Positions 8,466 through 17,579 of a stretch of 64,000 nt of DNA are shown here, piece by piece. Both the position numbers and the translations under genes were made by a program. A model generated the notes under the pieces. The model was not told the DNA's origin. It did no database searches and saw only the letters and a program-made list of their open reading frames with translations. The first letter of the stretch is position 1, and every line of letters starts with the position of its first letter. Source of the stretch: Chryseobacterium carnipullorum (lineage in GTDB: Bacteria > Bacteroidota > Bacteroidia > Flavobacteriales > Weeksellaceae); the NCBI RefSeq assembly GCF_900142785.1, contig NZ_FRCD01000001.1, positions 1-64,000 of the forward strand, read 5' to 3'.

Positions 8466-9857
8466 TCAATACACCTCAAGAGCATTTCTCAGTACATTAT
8501 CATCATTACTTAAAAAGCTTTCAACATCTGTTTCCAATTCAAAATCCGGGGTAATCCCCTGTCTTTGAGTGGAGTTTCTGTCCAAAACAATTCTGTATAA
8601 AGGGATTTTCACCTCTATTTTGGTTTCCGGCAGAGTAACTGTGGGAAATGCCCCACCGTTATTACCGTTGTATCCTCCTGAAGGTCTGGTTCCGATAATT
8701 TTTACGTTTTCAAATTTTCTTTTTAAAATGGTCACACACATAGTGGATGATGAGGCGGTACCTTCATCAGTAAGAATTTTTATTGATTTTATATTATTAT
8801 TCTTTAAAGATCTGTACCGGTAACGGTACGCCCTTGTATCTGAATTTATTTTTTTAGATGAAAAAATATTTTCAAAAGTGTACTTTACTTTAGACAAACA
8901 AAAGTATAGCTTTCCTTTTGTATTCAAATGTCTGAACAGGTCGCTTTTTCTGTAATCAATATCATATCCAAAAGGCTCTGATACCAGATTCTGGCACAGA
9001 AACATCGCAGATCTCATGCTACCACCTAAATTCCCCCTTAAATCAATAATCAGATTTTCCGTATTGTTGTCCTTAAAAAACCTGAACACCTTTGTGAAGA
9101 ATCTCTTTGATGGACCATCGAAACCTGAAATCTTAAGTATTCCTGTATTTCCGGCCATCTGCAAACTGTTAGTGCCCATAGATACCGCAGAATACGTTTT
9201 CTTTTTCTCCGGTGAGGTGGCATCAATTCTTTCCGGAACCGGAACTTTATAAAGATCAAAAGTTCCTGTTCCAGTCAGAACGGTTACGGCATCACTTTTT
9301 GCAAAGTATTCTGCCAGAAGAACGGAAAAATTTCTAATAAAAAAATATTCTCCAAAACCGCTTCCTCCTCCATCACTTCCCACCATTTGATTGAGATTAC
9401 TAAAAATTTTTTCGATGGGAATATTGTTAATGCTAATAATTCTGCTGCCTATCCACTTTTTGTCATTTGCCATGGTGATGAAAAAACCATTATTTATCAT
9501 TATCTCCAAAGGAACTTTATGTTCAGGGGTAAACCTTGGTTTTGTAACTCCGGTATGAATACAGCCCAGCTTATAAAATATTTTTCCGAGAATAATTCTA
9601 TACTGAAAAAATGATATTGAATCTGTCTGAATTTCTTCCCTGCCTGCAGAAATGACCTCTGAAATTTCTGAACTGTCCAGATAGTCGCTGTATAAAGGAT
9701 GTCCCTTTATAACAGTTTCAAAATAGTTCAGATCATTCAGAACAGCTTTCTTTGAATAGTTTTGTGCTGGAATCATTTGCATAACAAAGGTTAAAAAGCA
9801 AAATAAAACGGTATTCCTTACAGAAAATTTCAGTCTTTCTGCAACTCTATTACTCAT
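8466..9857 (-). CDS. S41 family peptidase
   Basis: This 463-residue protein has an N-terminal membrane or signal segment (about 15-32, ending MIPAQ). The tail-specific-protease fold follows: a GFDGPSKRFF region, the NLIIDLRGNLGGSM strand-turn (about 270-285), the LTDEGTASSS motif with the probable nucleophile serine (about 363-372), and the downstream GTRPSGGYNG motif. It should act in the periplasm. It overlaps the upstream gene by 8 nt and is followed closely by the CPBP protease, so both belong to the same transcript. Leader or core trimming of the operon's peptides is possible but unproven. Confidence 0.85.
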   Translation of the reverse strand: MSNRVAERLKFSVRNTVLFCFLTFVMQMIPAQNYSKKAVLNDLNYFETVIKGHPLYSDYLDSSEISEVISAGREEIQTDSISFFQYRIILGKIFYKLGCIHTGVTKPRFTPEHKVPLEIMINNGFFITMANDKKWIGSRIISINNIPIEKIFSNLNQMVGSDGGGSGFGEYFFIRNFSVLLAEYFAKSDAVTVLTGTGTFDLYKVPVPERIDATSPEKKKTYSAVSMGTNSLQMAGNTGILKISGFDGPSKRFFTKVFRFFKDNNTENLIIDLRGNLGGSMRSAMFLCQNLVSEPFGYDIDYRKSDLFRHLNTKGKLYFCLSKVKYTFENIFSSKKINSDTRAYRYRYRSLKNNNIKSIKILTDEGTASSSTMCVTILKRKFENVKIIGTRPSGGYNGNNGGAFPTVTLPETKIEVKIPLYRIVLDRNSTQRQGITPDFELETDVESFLSNDDNVLRNALEVY

Positions 9858-10536
9858 TTTTACAAGTGCAGCTTTGAATGATCTTATTGGCTACTACAGA
9901 GCCTCCCCATGTAGGATAGATATTGCTAAGCCTTTTTACTTCCCCCAGATCTTCGGCAAAGTATTTATTGGCAAGGAAAAGCTCTTTACACAGATCCGGA
10001 TATTTAGATTTAAGAAACTGTGCCATTCCTTCTTTGAATAAAGTGTTCAGGAATAGTGCTCTGGGATTGTTGTTGATTTTTATAGCCTTTTCAAATGCGC
10101 TGTTCACTTCTCCGGAATATTGCGGTCCGTTTTTCATAGGATCCATGCTTACAGCTGATAAAAACAGAAAACCCTTTAATGCATAGGCCTCGCTTTTCTC
10201 TTTATTATCCTTACTCATATCGATCAGTTGACTGATGTTCTGGGAACAAAAACTGAAAATACTGTTTTTTTCCTCTTCACTTTTACTATCTCTCAGAATC
10301 AATAATTTAAAGTAAATAAGGTAATACTTAGCACCCCAGTCATTCTTGTATTTACTGCTAAGCCTCTCCATCATTTGCGATTCTTTACGGAGAGATTCTA
10401 CAGAATATTCTTTTTCCAGATTTTCAAGAGATTTCAAAACCACCTCCTGGGTTTCTTTTTCAATGGATGAATTTTGAGCATGTACAGCGATACCTGCAAA
10501 AATTAAAACCAGTATAAGATAAATTCGTACTTTCAT
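9850..10536 (-). CDS. Secreted helical (TPR-like) protein of unknown function
   Basis: This 228-residue protein has a signal peptide (about 1-20, ending VHAQ). It has a helical repeat-like body with KALKINNN/ALFLNTLFKEGMAQFL-type segments that resemble TPR proteins. It shares one base with the DUF2141 gene upstream and overlaps the S41 protease downstream by 8 nt. In Bacteroidota a TonB-dependent receptor, DUF2141 protein and small TPR-like protein often occur together, as here. The function is unknown. Confidence 0.65.
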   Translation of the reverse strand: MKVRIYLILVLIFAGIAVHAQNSSIEKETQEVVLKSLENLEKEYSVESLRKESQMMERLSSKYKNDWGAKYYLIYFKLLILRDSKSEEEKNSIFSFCSQNISQLIDMSKDNKEKSEAYALKGFLFLSAVSMDPMKNGPQYSGEVNSAFEKAIKINNNPRALFLNTLFKEGMAQFLKSKYPDLCKELFLANKYFAEDLGEVKRLSNIYPTWGGSVVANKIIQSCTCKNE

Positions 10537-10949
10537 TATTTTAGATTTATTGTTATTGAATTGTTGGTTTTCACAGTAAATGAGGCTTCTTCAAATTTCG
10601 GAGGACCGAATGACCCTCTTGCATTTTGAGAAAATCCGTAAGGTTCAAGGGGTATTCCGAGAAAATTTTTATCCAGTTTGGCATTAGTATTTTCGTCCAG
10701 GTAAGCAGACACTGAAATCGATTTACCCACTCCCATATTTTTTATTACAAAGTGTTTTTTGCTTCCGCTGTAGCTGGTACTGAATCGGGCAACCGCAGTC
10801 TGAAGAAACTTTTCTGAATTATCATACACAGCAATATACAATGTCCCTGTTTTAGACTCAGAAGTGGTAAAAGAAATAGATACATTTTTCTTCTGCTGGG
10901 AATTACAAAAGTTAAAAATTAAAATACATAAAAAAATGAGCTGTTTCAT
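10536..10949 (-). CDS. DUF2141 domain protein
   Basis: This 137-residue secreted protein has a signal peptide (about 1-17). The single DUF2141 domain is recognisable by the D-E-N-T-N-A-K-L-D-x-N-F-L-G-I-P-L-E-P-Y-G-F-S motif (about residues 88-110). That motif looks like a calcium-type acidic loop followed by the family's invariant PxEPYGFS. The family's function is not known. It lies 45 nt after the TonB-dependent receptor and abuts the next gene. Confidence 0.85.
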   Translation of the reverse strand: MKQLIFLCILIFNFCNSQQKKNVSISFTTSESKTGTLYIAVYDNSEKFLQTAVARFSTSYSGSKKHFVIKNMGVGKSISVSAYLDENTNAKLDKNFLGIPLEPYGFSQNARGSFGPPKFEEASFTVKTNNSITINLK

Positions 10950-10994
10950 ATTCTTGTTTTTTTGATATTATACTGATCGATGACCAGGCTGTTT

Positions 10995-13190
10995 TTATAA
11001 ATCTTTTACTTTATCTTTTGTTGATCTGGAACCTCCGATGGTGTAAAACACACCCAGGAAATAGAACCTGTCGGATACTGGCAAAATCATCTGTTCCTGG
11101 CGCATTCCGTTGCTGTCTAAATCGCCATAGTTATACCCCGCTATATTTTTGAAATTAAAAATATTGGAAACTGATCCATGGATATAAAATTTGTTTGAAA
11201 ACAGGTAGGTAAGATTCAAGTTTACAGAATTATAAGGTTTTATTCTAGAGTTTTGAAATCCGTCTTTACTATTCGGATTGGTATAAGGTTCTCCACTGGA
11301 AAACAAATAGGATAATCCTACCATACTGTTGACCGCATCCAGCCAAAACTGGGTATTAACGGTGAAGTTATGCTTGGAATAAAAAGGCGGTGTGGCCAGT
11401 GAAGGATAATTCTGATAATCTCTTTTGGAGTTCAGAAAGGTATAAGATATCCTGTAATCAAAATTATTGAATGTTTTTTTGTCGTAGAAGAATATATCCA
11501 CGCCTTCTGCATATCCGTACCCGTCATTGTTAAAATTAATCGGCTGTCTTGAGTTCGGTGCATAGACAAACTTGGTCAAGTCACTATATTTTTTCTTGAA
11601 TGCATCGATGAAGATGGTTCTGTTGTTTTTTTCATAGTAAATGTTCACACCATACTGCTCTGCTCTTTCGCTTTTAAGATTGCTCTTGAAATCGAATACA
11701 AGGTCACCATTACGGGGGCTTTGATAGTACTGTCCGTAGTACAGGGAATATTTAATTCCGTTTGGACTCTTGTATTCTCCCCTAATTCTGGGAGAGATCT
11801 TAATGTCTTTTGTATAAGAATAATAATCCTGTCTGATACCGGCATTCAAAGTAAATCCTTTTTTGAATTTATAGGAATTTTCAGAAAAGAAGGCAATAAT
11901 ATTGTTATCGATGGATCTATCCAGTCTGTTTTTGGTATTCGTTGCGTCCACATAATCTATGAAATAATGTACATTAATGAATTCTGTCCCGAATGTACTG
12001 CTCAGGTTCTTTACAGGTGTGAAAGAAAGCTGGGATTTGATGTGAAGCATGTTATTATCCACCTTGGATTTATCATTTTCAGAGAATATTCCGGCAATAT
12101 TTCTTTTATTGAAATTATAAGCTATTCCTGAAAAAAACTTCACCTTATCCAGGTTCAGGTTAATGGTTTGATTGGAGTAGATATTTCCTTCATACAATAC
12201 GGTATTGACCATATTATTTGAAATAGCGATGTCATCTCGCTGATAATCAAAAGTGGTATAATCAAACCTATTATATGATTTTATATATCCGTTTTTAATC
12301 TTATAGGTGGCGGCCAGTTCGCTGCCTGCCATATTATAATCTTTGTTCCAGTGGTATCTTGAAGGAAATACAGCTCTGTAAGGCTGGAGATTCAGATATT
12401 CCACCTTCGTCATCAGCGTAAGGTTATCACTAATTTTATTCGTCATAGAAACATCTGCCCCAACGCTTTTTACAGAAAGCTCAAGTTCTTTATCTACGTC
12501 ATTAGATTTTGTATTGAGTGATAAAACGCTAGACAGCGCCTGCCCGTACTCTGAAGAAAACCCGGATGTTGCAAAAGAAACACCACTGAAAATCATTGGT
12601 GAAAAACGGCTTCTTGCAGGTATGCTTGGTCCTGCGGTTCCAAAGGGACTGCTCATCAGCATATTGTTAATCATTACTGCGGATTCTGTCTGGTCGCCTC
12701 CCCTTACGAATAATCGCCCGTCATTGGGGTTAAGCTGCACTCCGGGATATGATTTGATAACAGCCGCCATTACATCTCCCAGAGAATTGGGGGTCAGGAT
12801 AAGGTCCATGGGATTTAGTGCAGACAGCTGCCCATCTCCGTTTCTTTTTCCTTTTATGATATTGATTCCTTCTATTCCTGTAGTCCGGCTTTTATACAAG
12901 GTAGTCTTGCCCAGATCGATTTCACCTGGTTTCACTTTGTATTCTCCCTCTCCATGGTCATAGCCGTCTTTCTGAAAAATAATTTTAAACTGACCCGGTT
13001 TATCCGAATCCGCTTCAAAAGCAAAAATACCTTTCTGATCTGAGGAAGTTCCAAAGAGTGTTCCGTCTATAAAAACATTTACGTTTTCAATGGGTTTGTT
13101 ATATTCATCCACAACAACTCCTGAAATATGAGTTTGTGCGTAATAATAATTTTGTATAAAAACCGCTATTATCAATAATTTCTTATACAT
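10995..13190 (-). CDS. TonB-dependent outer-membrane receptor
   Basis: This 731-residue protein has a signal peptide (about 1-18) and an N-terminal carboxypeptidase-regulatory-like domain (about 20-100, HISGVVVDEYNKPIENVNV). A plug domain follows (about 110-225, with RLFVRGGDQTESAVMINN and SGVSFATSGFSSEYGQALSS), then a 22-strand-type barrel. There is no SusD partner and no typical SusC length. It starts 2 nt after the stop of the acyltransferase-like gene, which places it in the biosynthetic operon. It may transport the operon product or act as its receptor (inference). Confidence 0.88.
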   Translation of the reverse strand: MYKKLLIIAVFIQNYYYAQTHISGVVVDEYNKPIENVNVFIDGTLFGTSSDQKGIFAFEADSDKPGQFKIIFQKDGYDHGEGEYKVKPGEIDLGKTTLYKSRTTGIEGINIIKGKRNGDGQLSALNPMDLILTPNSLGDVMAAVIKSYPGVQLNPNDGRLFVRGGDQTESAVMINNMLMSSPFGTAGPSIPARSRFSPMIFSGVSFATSGFSSEYGQALSSVLSLNTKSNDVDKELELSVKSVGADVSMTNKISDNLTLMTKVEYLNLQPYRAVFPSRYHWNKDYNMAGSELAATYKIKNGYIKSYNRFDYTTFDYQRDDIAISNNMVNTVLYEGNIYSNQTINLNLDKVKFFSGIAYNFNKRNIAGIFSENDKSKVDNNMLHIKSQLSFTPVKNLSSTFGTEFINVHYFIDYVDATNTKNRLDRSIDNNIIAFFSENSYKFKKGFTLNAGIRQDYYSYTKDIKISPRIRGEYKSPNGIKYSLYYGQYYQSPRNGDLVFDFKSNLKSERAEQYGVNIYYEKNNRTIFIDAFKKKYSDLTKFVYAPNSRQPINFNNDGYGYAEGVDIFFYDKKTFNNFDYRISYTFLNSKRDYQNYPSLATPPFYSKHNFTVNTQFWLDAVNSMVGLSYLFSSGEPYTNPNSKDGFQNSRIKPYNSVNLNLTYLFSNKFYIHGSVSNIFNFKNIAGYNYGDLDSNGMRQEQMILPVSDRFYFLGVFYTIGGSRSTKDKVKDL

Positions 13191-13192
13191 AT

Positions 13193-14242
13193 TTACTGGT
13201 TTTTCAGAAGGGTAAACTGTTCTTGGCTTATCGGATATACAACGTAGTACAGTCTGTCGAACAGGTAAGCATTATCATCAATTTTAAAAACCGCAAATTT
13301 GCCGTTCTCCATATCTTTTTTTTCAAGTTTAAGGATATCTATGGTCTGGTCTTTATTCAAAAGAATATCATTTGAAAGATATTTATGAAGATAAAACCAG
13401 GCTTCCCACTGATTCGGATATTTTTTAATATACTTTTCGAAATGTGAATAGATCAGCCTGATCGCTCTGTCTGAAAAGTCATCGATATTTGCTGTGATGT
13501 CCACAGGAATCTCTTCAAAGAAATGAACATGCGGATGAAGTTTATCTTCTGAATAATAGGTAATAAACGGCACGATCGGCGTTTTTGTAAAGTAGGCTAT
13601 TTTGGCAAGCCCAGTCCGTGAATAAAGATGATCTGCAAGGAAATCTACTTTAATGGTTTTTTCTTTATTGTATACCCCTTTATATCCTGAATTTCCGTCC
13701 AAATAGGCATATAATGAATATCCCTTTTTAATTAACTGGGATATTTCTATTACAGTATTGGCTTTTTCTACATTGATAACTTTAAGGCTGTTGGTGACCT
13801 GGAACAGCTTGCAAAAACGCTCGTTAATTTCCAGAATTGTTTTTGCCTGTTTGTTGTAGGTATTTTCATCAACAATCAGGGCTATTTTATCAATCCCGTT
13901 CAGGATCAGAACGCTGATAGCCGCTTTGCAGAATCCAAGATGGCACGTTATGTAGATCTTAGGTTTGGAATCCATTTCAGTATCAAGGTTTTTTCCTACC
14001 TGATCAGAAAACTGCTGGATTTCTGTGAGGTCAAATTCTCTCAGTCTCATGGTTGTTATAATATCCAGATAAAGCTCCCAATGGTCTTCTTTCGGAATTT
14101 CGGGCATGAAGCGGCTTAAATTTGCGGACATAAAGTGAAAGTCCTTCGTCTGCTCTTCTTCTCTTTTTTTTATTTCTTTCTGTGCAGTGACTTCTTTTAT
14201 AGATTTCCTTACTTCGTATACTCGGTTTGTATTATTGCTCAT
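13193..14242 (-). CDS. LpxL/HtrB-like (LABLAT-clan) acyltransferase-like protein
   Basis: This 349-residue protein has no signal peptide. From about residue 95 it shows the layout of lysophospholipid/lipid A late acyltransferases: an ITCHLGFCK block with His101, then SLYAYLDGNSG (about 180-190), and a G-L-A-K-I-A-x-x-T-K-T-P-I-V-P-F segment (about 217-232). In active LpxL-type enzymes the His is followed four residues later by Asp or Glu (HX4D/E). Here that position is Lys106, so either the mechanism differs or the enzyme is not a conventional transferase. It overlaps the hydrolase gene by 11 nt. It is a candidate for moving the PKS-made acyl chain onto the modified peptide (inference). Confidence 0.6.
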   Translation of the reverse strand: MSNNTNRVYEVRKSIKEVTAQKEIKKREEEQTKDFHFMSANLSRFMPEIPKEDHWELYLDIITTMRLREFDLTEIQQFSDQVGKNLDTEMDSKPKIYITCHLGFCKAAISVLILNGIDKIALIVDENTYNKQAKTILEINERFCKLFQVTNSLKVINVEKANTVIEISQLIKKGYSLYAYLDGNSGYKGVYNKEKTIKVDFLADHLYSRTGLAKIAYFTKTPIVPFITYYSEDKLHPHVHFFEEIPVDITANIDDFSDRAIRLIYSHFEKYIKKYPNQWEAWFYLHKYLSNDILLNKDQTIDILKLEKKDMENGKFAVFKIDDNAYLFDRLYYVVYPISQEQFTLLKNQ

Positions 14243-14984
14243 GGTGCAGTGCTTTTTTGATTATCTCTATTGCTTTTGGGTTGTTATTGAGTGTAAAATG
14301 CCCAAAATCTTCATACTCTTTAAAATGGCAGGATGGGTATATCTGCAAAATTTTTTTTTTGTACTCTTTTTTCAGTGTCACGTCCTGTTTACCTACGATG
14401 ATCAGAGGATGTAATCTGTTGTTTACGATCTTAGTCGTGTCTGTGAGATGCTTCAACTGCCTGATGATTGCTTCTCTAAGGTTGTGTCTTTTCACGTAAA
14501 ATAAAAACATGATAGCCAGGAACGGGTTTTCTTTTCTTTCTTTTTCAGTATAACAATACTCTATCAATTTCACCGAAAACTCATTCAGATCTTTACGTAA
14601 GACCTCAGCAAGGGATTTATAATACACTAGATCTTCCTCTTCTACATTGGGAGGTGTTCCTATGAGGATCAGGTTTCTCACTTCGTATATCTCGGCCAGG
14701 TGCATGGCTACCTTCCCGCCGTAGCTACAACCTATTAGGAAGGTTTCTTTCTGTTCAAGCTGTTCAAGTTCGATTTTCAAATTTTCAACCAGATTTAAAA
14801 AATGGTCTTCAGGCTCTGCCTTGTTATCCAGATATCCCGGGTAATCGACAAAAATTAGCTCATATTCTGCAAATTCTTCTTTAACATGCACAATATCTGT
14901 CCAGTAAGAGCTATCCATTCCCATAGGATTCAGAAAAACGATCCTCTGTGTATAATGGCTGTTATATACTTCTTTGATCAGCAT
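14232..14984 (-). CDS. Alpha/beta hydrolase (thioesterase-like)
   Basis: This 250-residue protein has the alpha/beta-hydrolase fold with an IVFLNPMGMDSSYW oxyanion region and the nucleophile elbow GCSYGG (Ser87). Asp201 in VGKQD and His229 in DFGHF are probably the triad acid and base. The size and lid region suit a type II thioesterase or acyl hydrolase. It overlaps both neighbours (23 nt with the arginase, 11 nt with the acyltransferase-like gene), so translation is coupled. Release or editing of acyl chains from the ACP is plausible but not shown by the sequence. Confidence 0.75.
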   Translation of the reverse strand: MLIKEVYNSHYTQRIVFLNPMGMDSSYWTDIVHVKEEFAEYELIFVDYPGYLDNKAEPEDHFLNLVENLKIELEQLEQKETFLIGCSYGGKVAMHLAEIYEVRNLILIGTPPNVEEEDLVYYKSLAEVLRKDLNEFSVKLIEYCYTEKERKENPFLAIMFLFYVKRHNLREAIIRQLKHLTDTTKIVNNRLHPLIIVGKQDVTLKKEYKKKILQIYPSCHFKEYEDFGHFTLNNNPKAIEIIKKALHHEQ

Positions 14985-16185
14985 TTTTCTTGATGCTATT
15001 AATCAGATCGAATATCATCTGACAAACAATCTGAGGAGATTGGTCATTACTATCAGGATAGACTTCTACAATATCACAACCTACTATATCCCTATCTGTC
15101 AGAACATTCCGGATCAATTGCTGGCACTCTTCAAAGGTTAACCCATTAATAACTGGTGTAGAGGTATTATTAAAATAAGCAGGATCCAGAACATCAAAAT
15201 CAAACGTCACGTAGAATTTTTTTCCGGCAGGTAGATTAGCCAATGATAGATTATTTTTCAGGGCCTTTTTTATTTCATGTGCCCATATGATGGTTCGGTT
15301 TTCATTTGAAGTCTGACGGTTATTTACAATTCCGCGGATTCCGAATTGAAATGCATGCTTGAGTCCATCATCAAAACATTTGGTCATAAAGTTTCCATGA
15401 TGATGCACTGTATCAGTATTTTTGATGGTATCATAGCTGGAGGTGTAGGTATCGGTGTGTGCATCAAAATGCAAAACACAAAGATCATCTCCGTATTTAT
15501 CTATAGCACCTTTAATAAGGGGATAACTTATTGAATGATCTCCTCCGATAAAGAAAGGAACCAGATTACATGTGCTGAAACATGTTCTGGAAATTTCATA
15601 AATTTTTTCATACATAAATCCGGGAGATTCATGGGTATTGAAAAATATATTTCCGTAGTCGAAAATTTCGCCGTGTTTAATAGCGGTCATCAGCTGATGA
15701 TAGTCTTCCTCCGTTCCTCCGAAAACATCAGGTTTTATCTGTGACGTAGCAGAAAGATCCAACCCATATTTTTTGGTATAAGCTCTCAATGAATTAGCTA
15801 ACTGAGACGATTGAATATTCTCTTTGTTACCAATTCCCAGCGGCACTCCTATGAAGCCAAATGATTTCTTGTCAAGAGGAGCCGCAATACTTTTATACGG
15901 CAAATTAAATAAATGCGGTGTATGCGGTGTGATCTGGGTAACGGTGTCTTTATAGTTGTTATCAAGAACAATGTAACTTTTGGCAGCCAGTGTTTTCAGA
16001 ATTCCCCCCAGGTCTTCATTGATATCTTCAAATCTTTCTTCCAGTTCCCGGTATGGCTTGGGTATTTTCAGGAAATCTATAATTTCAAAAATACGGTCTC
16101 CACACAGGAGCTTTTCGCCGGTAATTGAATTGACTAATTTATTTTCTTCTTTATGAACGTATGGATTGGTGTGTAGTGTATTCAT
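14962..16185 (-). CDS. Arginase-family ureohydrolase with N-terminal recognition-like domain
   Basis: This is a 407-residue protein. Residues about 110-400 are a ureohydrolase with all manganese ligands present: His217 in GGDHS, Asp241, His243 and Asp245 in FDAHTD, and Asp329 and Asp331 in FDFDVLDP. The guanidinium-binding Glu374 lies in DIVEVYP. The extra N-terminal part (about 15-75, ending with a LGGILKTLAAKSYIVLD helix-strand) resembles the small winged-helix or PqqD-like recognition domains of peptide-modifying enzymes. Directly upstream lie the M50 protein and four peptides with three Arg each. Conversion of peptide arginines to ornithine is therefore the preferred reading (inference). 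Free-arginine or formimidoylglutamate hydrolysis is the alternative. Confidence 0.85.
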   Translation of the reverse strand: MNTLHTNPYVHKEENKLVNSITGEKLLCGDRIFEIIDFLKIPKPYRELEERFEDINEDLGGILKTLAAKSYIVLDNNYKDTVTQITPHTPHLFNLPYKSIAAPLDKKSFGFIGVPLGIGNKENIQSSQLANSLRAYTKKYGLDLSATSQIKPDVFGGTEEDYHQLMTAIKHGEIFDYGNIFFNTHESPGFMYEKIYEISRTCFSTCNLVPFFIGGDHSISYPLIKGAIDKYGDDLCVLHFDAHTDTYTSSYDTIKNTDTVHHHGNFMTKCFDDGLKHAFQFGIRGIVNNRQTSNENRTIIWAHEIKKALKNNLSLANLPAGKKFYVTFDFDVLDPAYFNNTSTPVINGLTFEECQQLIRNVLTDRDIVGCDIVEVYPDSNDQSPQIVCQMIFDLINSIKKNADQRSI

Positions 16186-16186
16186 G

Positions 16187-17470
16187 TTAGTATATTTTTG
16201 ATCTTACAGTTTTGTATAATGTTTTAAGAAGTTTGGTAAAATAAATCATCAGCAAGGTCAGAATTGCAAATTTATAGATCAGCTTAAGGATAGAACAAGC
16301 ATCCATATTCTCCACTTTGAGAATACTTCCGAAAGTATTGATATAAGTTCCCAGGAAATTAATAATAGCCAGTGCAAGCATAATATTAACTCCCACTTTC
16401 AACACTGAATAGATGATCAGTGGCGGGTTATAAGGATTCATATATTTTCTCTCATCCTCAATAAAAAAAGAGGAAAGTGGCCAGATGATCTTTTTCATCC
16501 AGAACCGGATACACATCTGGTATTTTTTGCTGAGATTGGGCAGATTGAACAAATCACTGTAAAGCCAGTATCCATCAAACTTGAAAAACGGAAATAAGTT
16601 GACAAGCATGGTAATTCCGTTGATAATAAAAACATTGTGAAGTATGTATCTTATATTATCATTAAGATCTATATAGGTATAACAGCAAAACAGAAGAACT
16701 CCTAATATAGACTGAAAGAAAATTCCTCCCAGATTAACCACGACCCTTTTGTATCTGCTTAATGCCCACACATTCGTTACATCTGCATAAAAAACAGGAA
16801 ATATAAGATACAGCCCAAAGCCGATAGAATATGTTTTCTGTTTAAAAAACTGTGTTGCGGTCACATGTCCCAGCTCATGGATAATAAGAATAAAAAATAA
16901 ACAGAGATAGGTGACAAAATATACCCCCAGCGTATCAGTACAATACTCTCCGCCCATATCATGTTGTGGCAGAAATGCCAGCTTATACAAATTGAACAGA
17001 AGAAATAAGACCAGGACCGGCCAGAATATATAAGGCTTTATCAGGAATCGTAAGGCATCTGCTATTTTCTTATAATGTTTCGGAAAAAGAAGATCTACCT
17101 TGTACCACATAAAAGACAGGTTGTGCACTTTTTCTTTTTTCAGCAGTGGGGTCACAATATCCGTTATACTTTTTTGAAGCTCTTCCGGAGTTGAGGTAAT
17201 ATCATACTTTTGATAAAGCAGCTTACTGATTTCATCAAAAGTATGGCCTTCCTTCACTTCCAGAAAGATGGTGTAGGTCACTTCATTTATTTCGTAATAT
17301 TTCTCATTGATAATCAACAGATATCTACCGTTATCCTTTATGATATCAAAATCACTTGTATTCATGTAATCAACAACTAAAATTAAATCTGAATTTTTAT
17401 TACAGCAATGTGATCCTGAAGTTATATAAGTGATTATCTTATGAATCACAGACCACTCAAAAGCTTCCAT
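16187..17470 (-). CDS. PqqD-like/M50 membrane metalloprotease
   Basis: This is a 427-residue protein; an internal start at Met36 (17365) is equally plausible because the recognition domain begins there. Residues about 36-115 look like a PqqD-type peptide-recognition domain (NGRYLLIINEKYYEINEVTY, then a helical LLYQKYD segment). An M50 site-2-protease-like membrane domain follows, with HELGH (198-202) and the third zinc ligand Asp299 in FPFFKFDGYW, among six to eight helices. M50 proteins recur in ribosomal-peptide clusters as leader proteases or export partners. It lies just after the attenuator that follows the four peptide genes and 1 nt before the arginase. Confidence 0.85.
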   Translation of the reverse strand: MEAFEWSVIHKIITYITSGSHCCNKNSDLILVVDYMNTSDFDIIKDNGRYLLIINEKYYEINEVTYTIFLEVKEGHTFDEISKLLYQKYDITSTPEELQKSITDIVTPLLKKEKVHNLSFMWYKVDLLFPKHYKKIADALRFLIKPYIFWPVLVLFLLFNLYKLAFLPQHDMGGEYCTDTLGVYFVTYLCLFFILIIHELGHVTATQFFKQKTYSIGFGLYLIFPVFYADVTNVWALSRYKRVVVNLGGIFFQSILGVLLFCCYTYIDLNDNIRYILHNVFIINGITMLVNLFPFFKFDGYWLYSDLFNLPNLSKKYQMCIRFWMKKIIWPLSSFFIEDERKYMNPYNPPLIIYSVLKVGVNIMLALAIINFLGTYINTFGSILKVENMDACSILKLIYKFAILTLLMIYFTKLLKTLYKTVRSKIY

Positions 17471-17541
17471 TCCGAAGCTATTCTGTCAATACTCTTATTT
17501 ATATACTTACCTATATGATCAGATCATTATGGTAAAAATGT

Positions 17542-17565
17542 AAGGCGGGGCTTTCACCCCGCTTT
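17542..17565 (-). terminator. Hairpin attenuator between peptide genes and downstream enzymes
   Basis: The stem aaggcgggg / ccccgcttt (one wobble pair, 6-nt loop) lies 15 nt after the stop of the last peptide gene. On the minus strand a short T-run follows at 17535-17539. It is the most GC-rich stretch in the area. Because the M50 gene follows closely with no obvious promoter, this is better read as a leaky terminator that lowers enzyme expression relative to the peptides (inference). Confidence 0.7.
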
Positions 17566-17579
17566 ACAATAGCCAGGTC

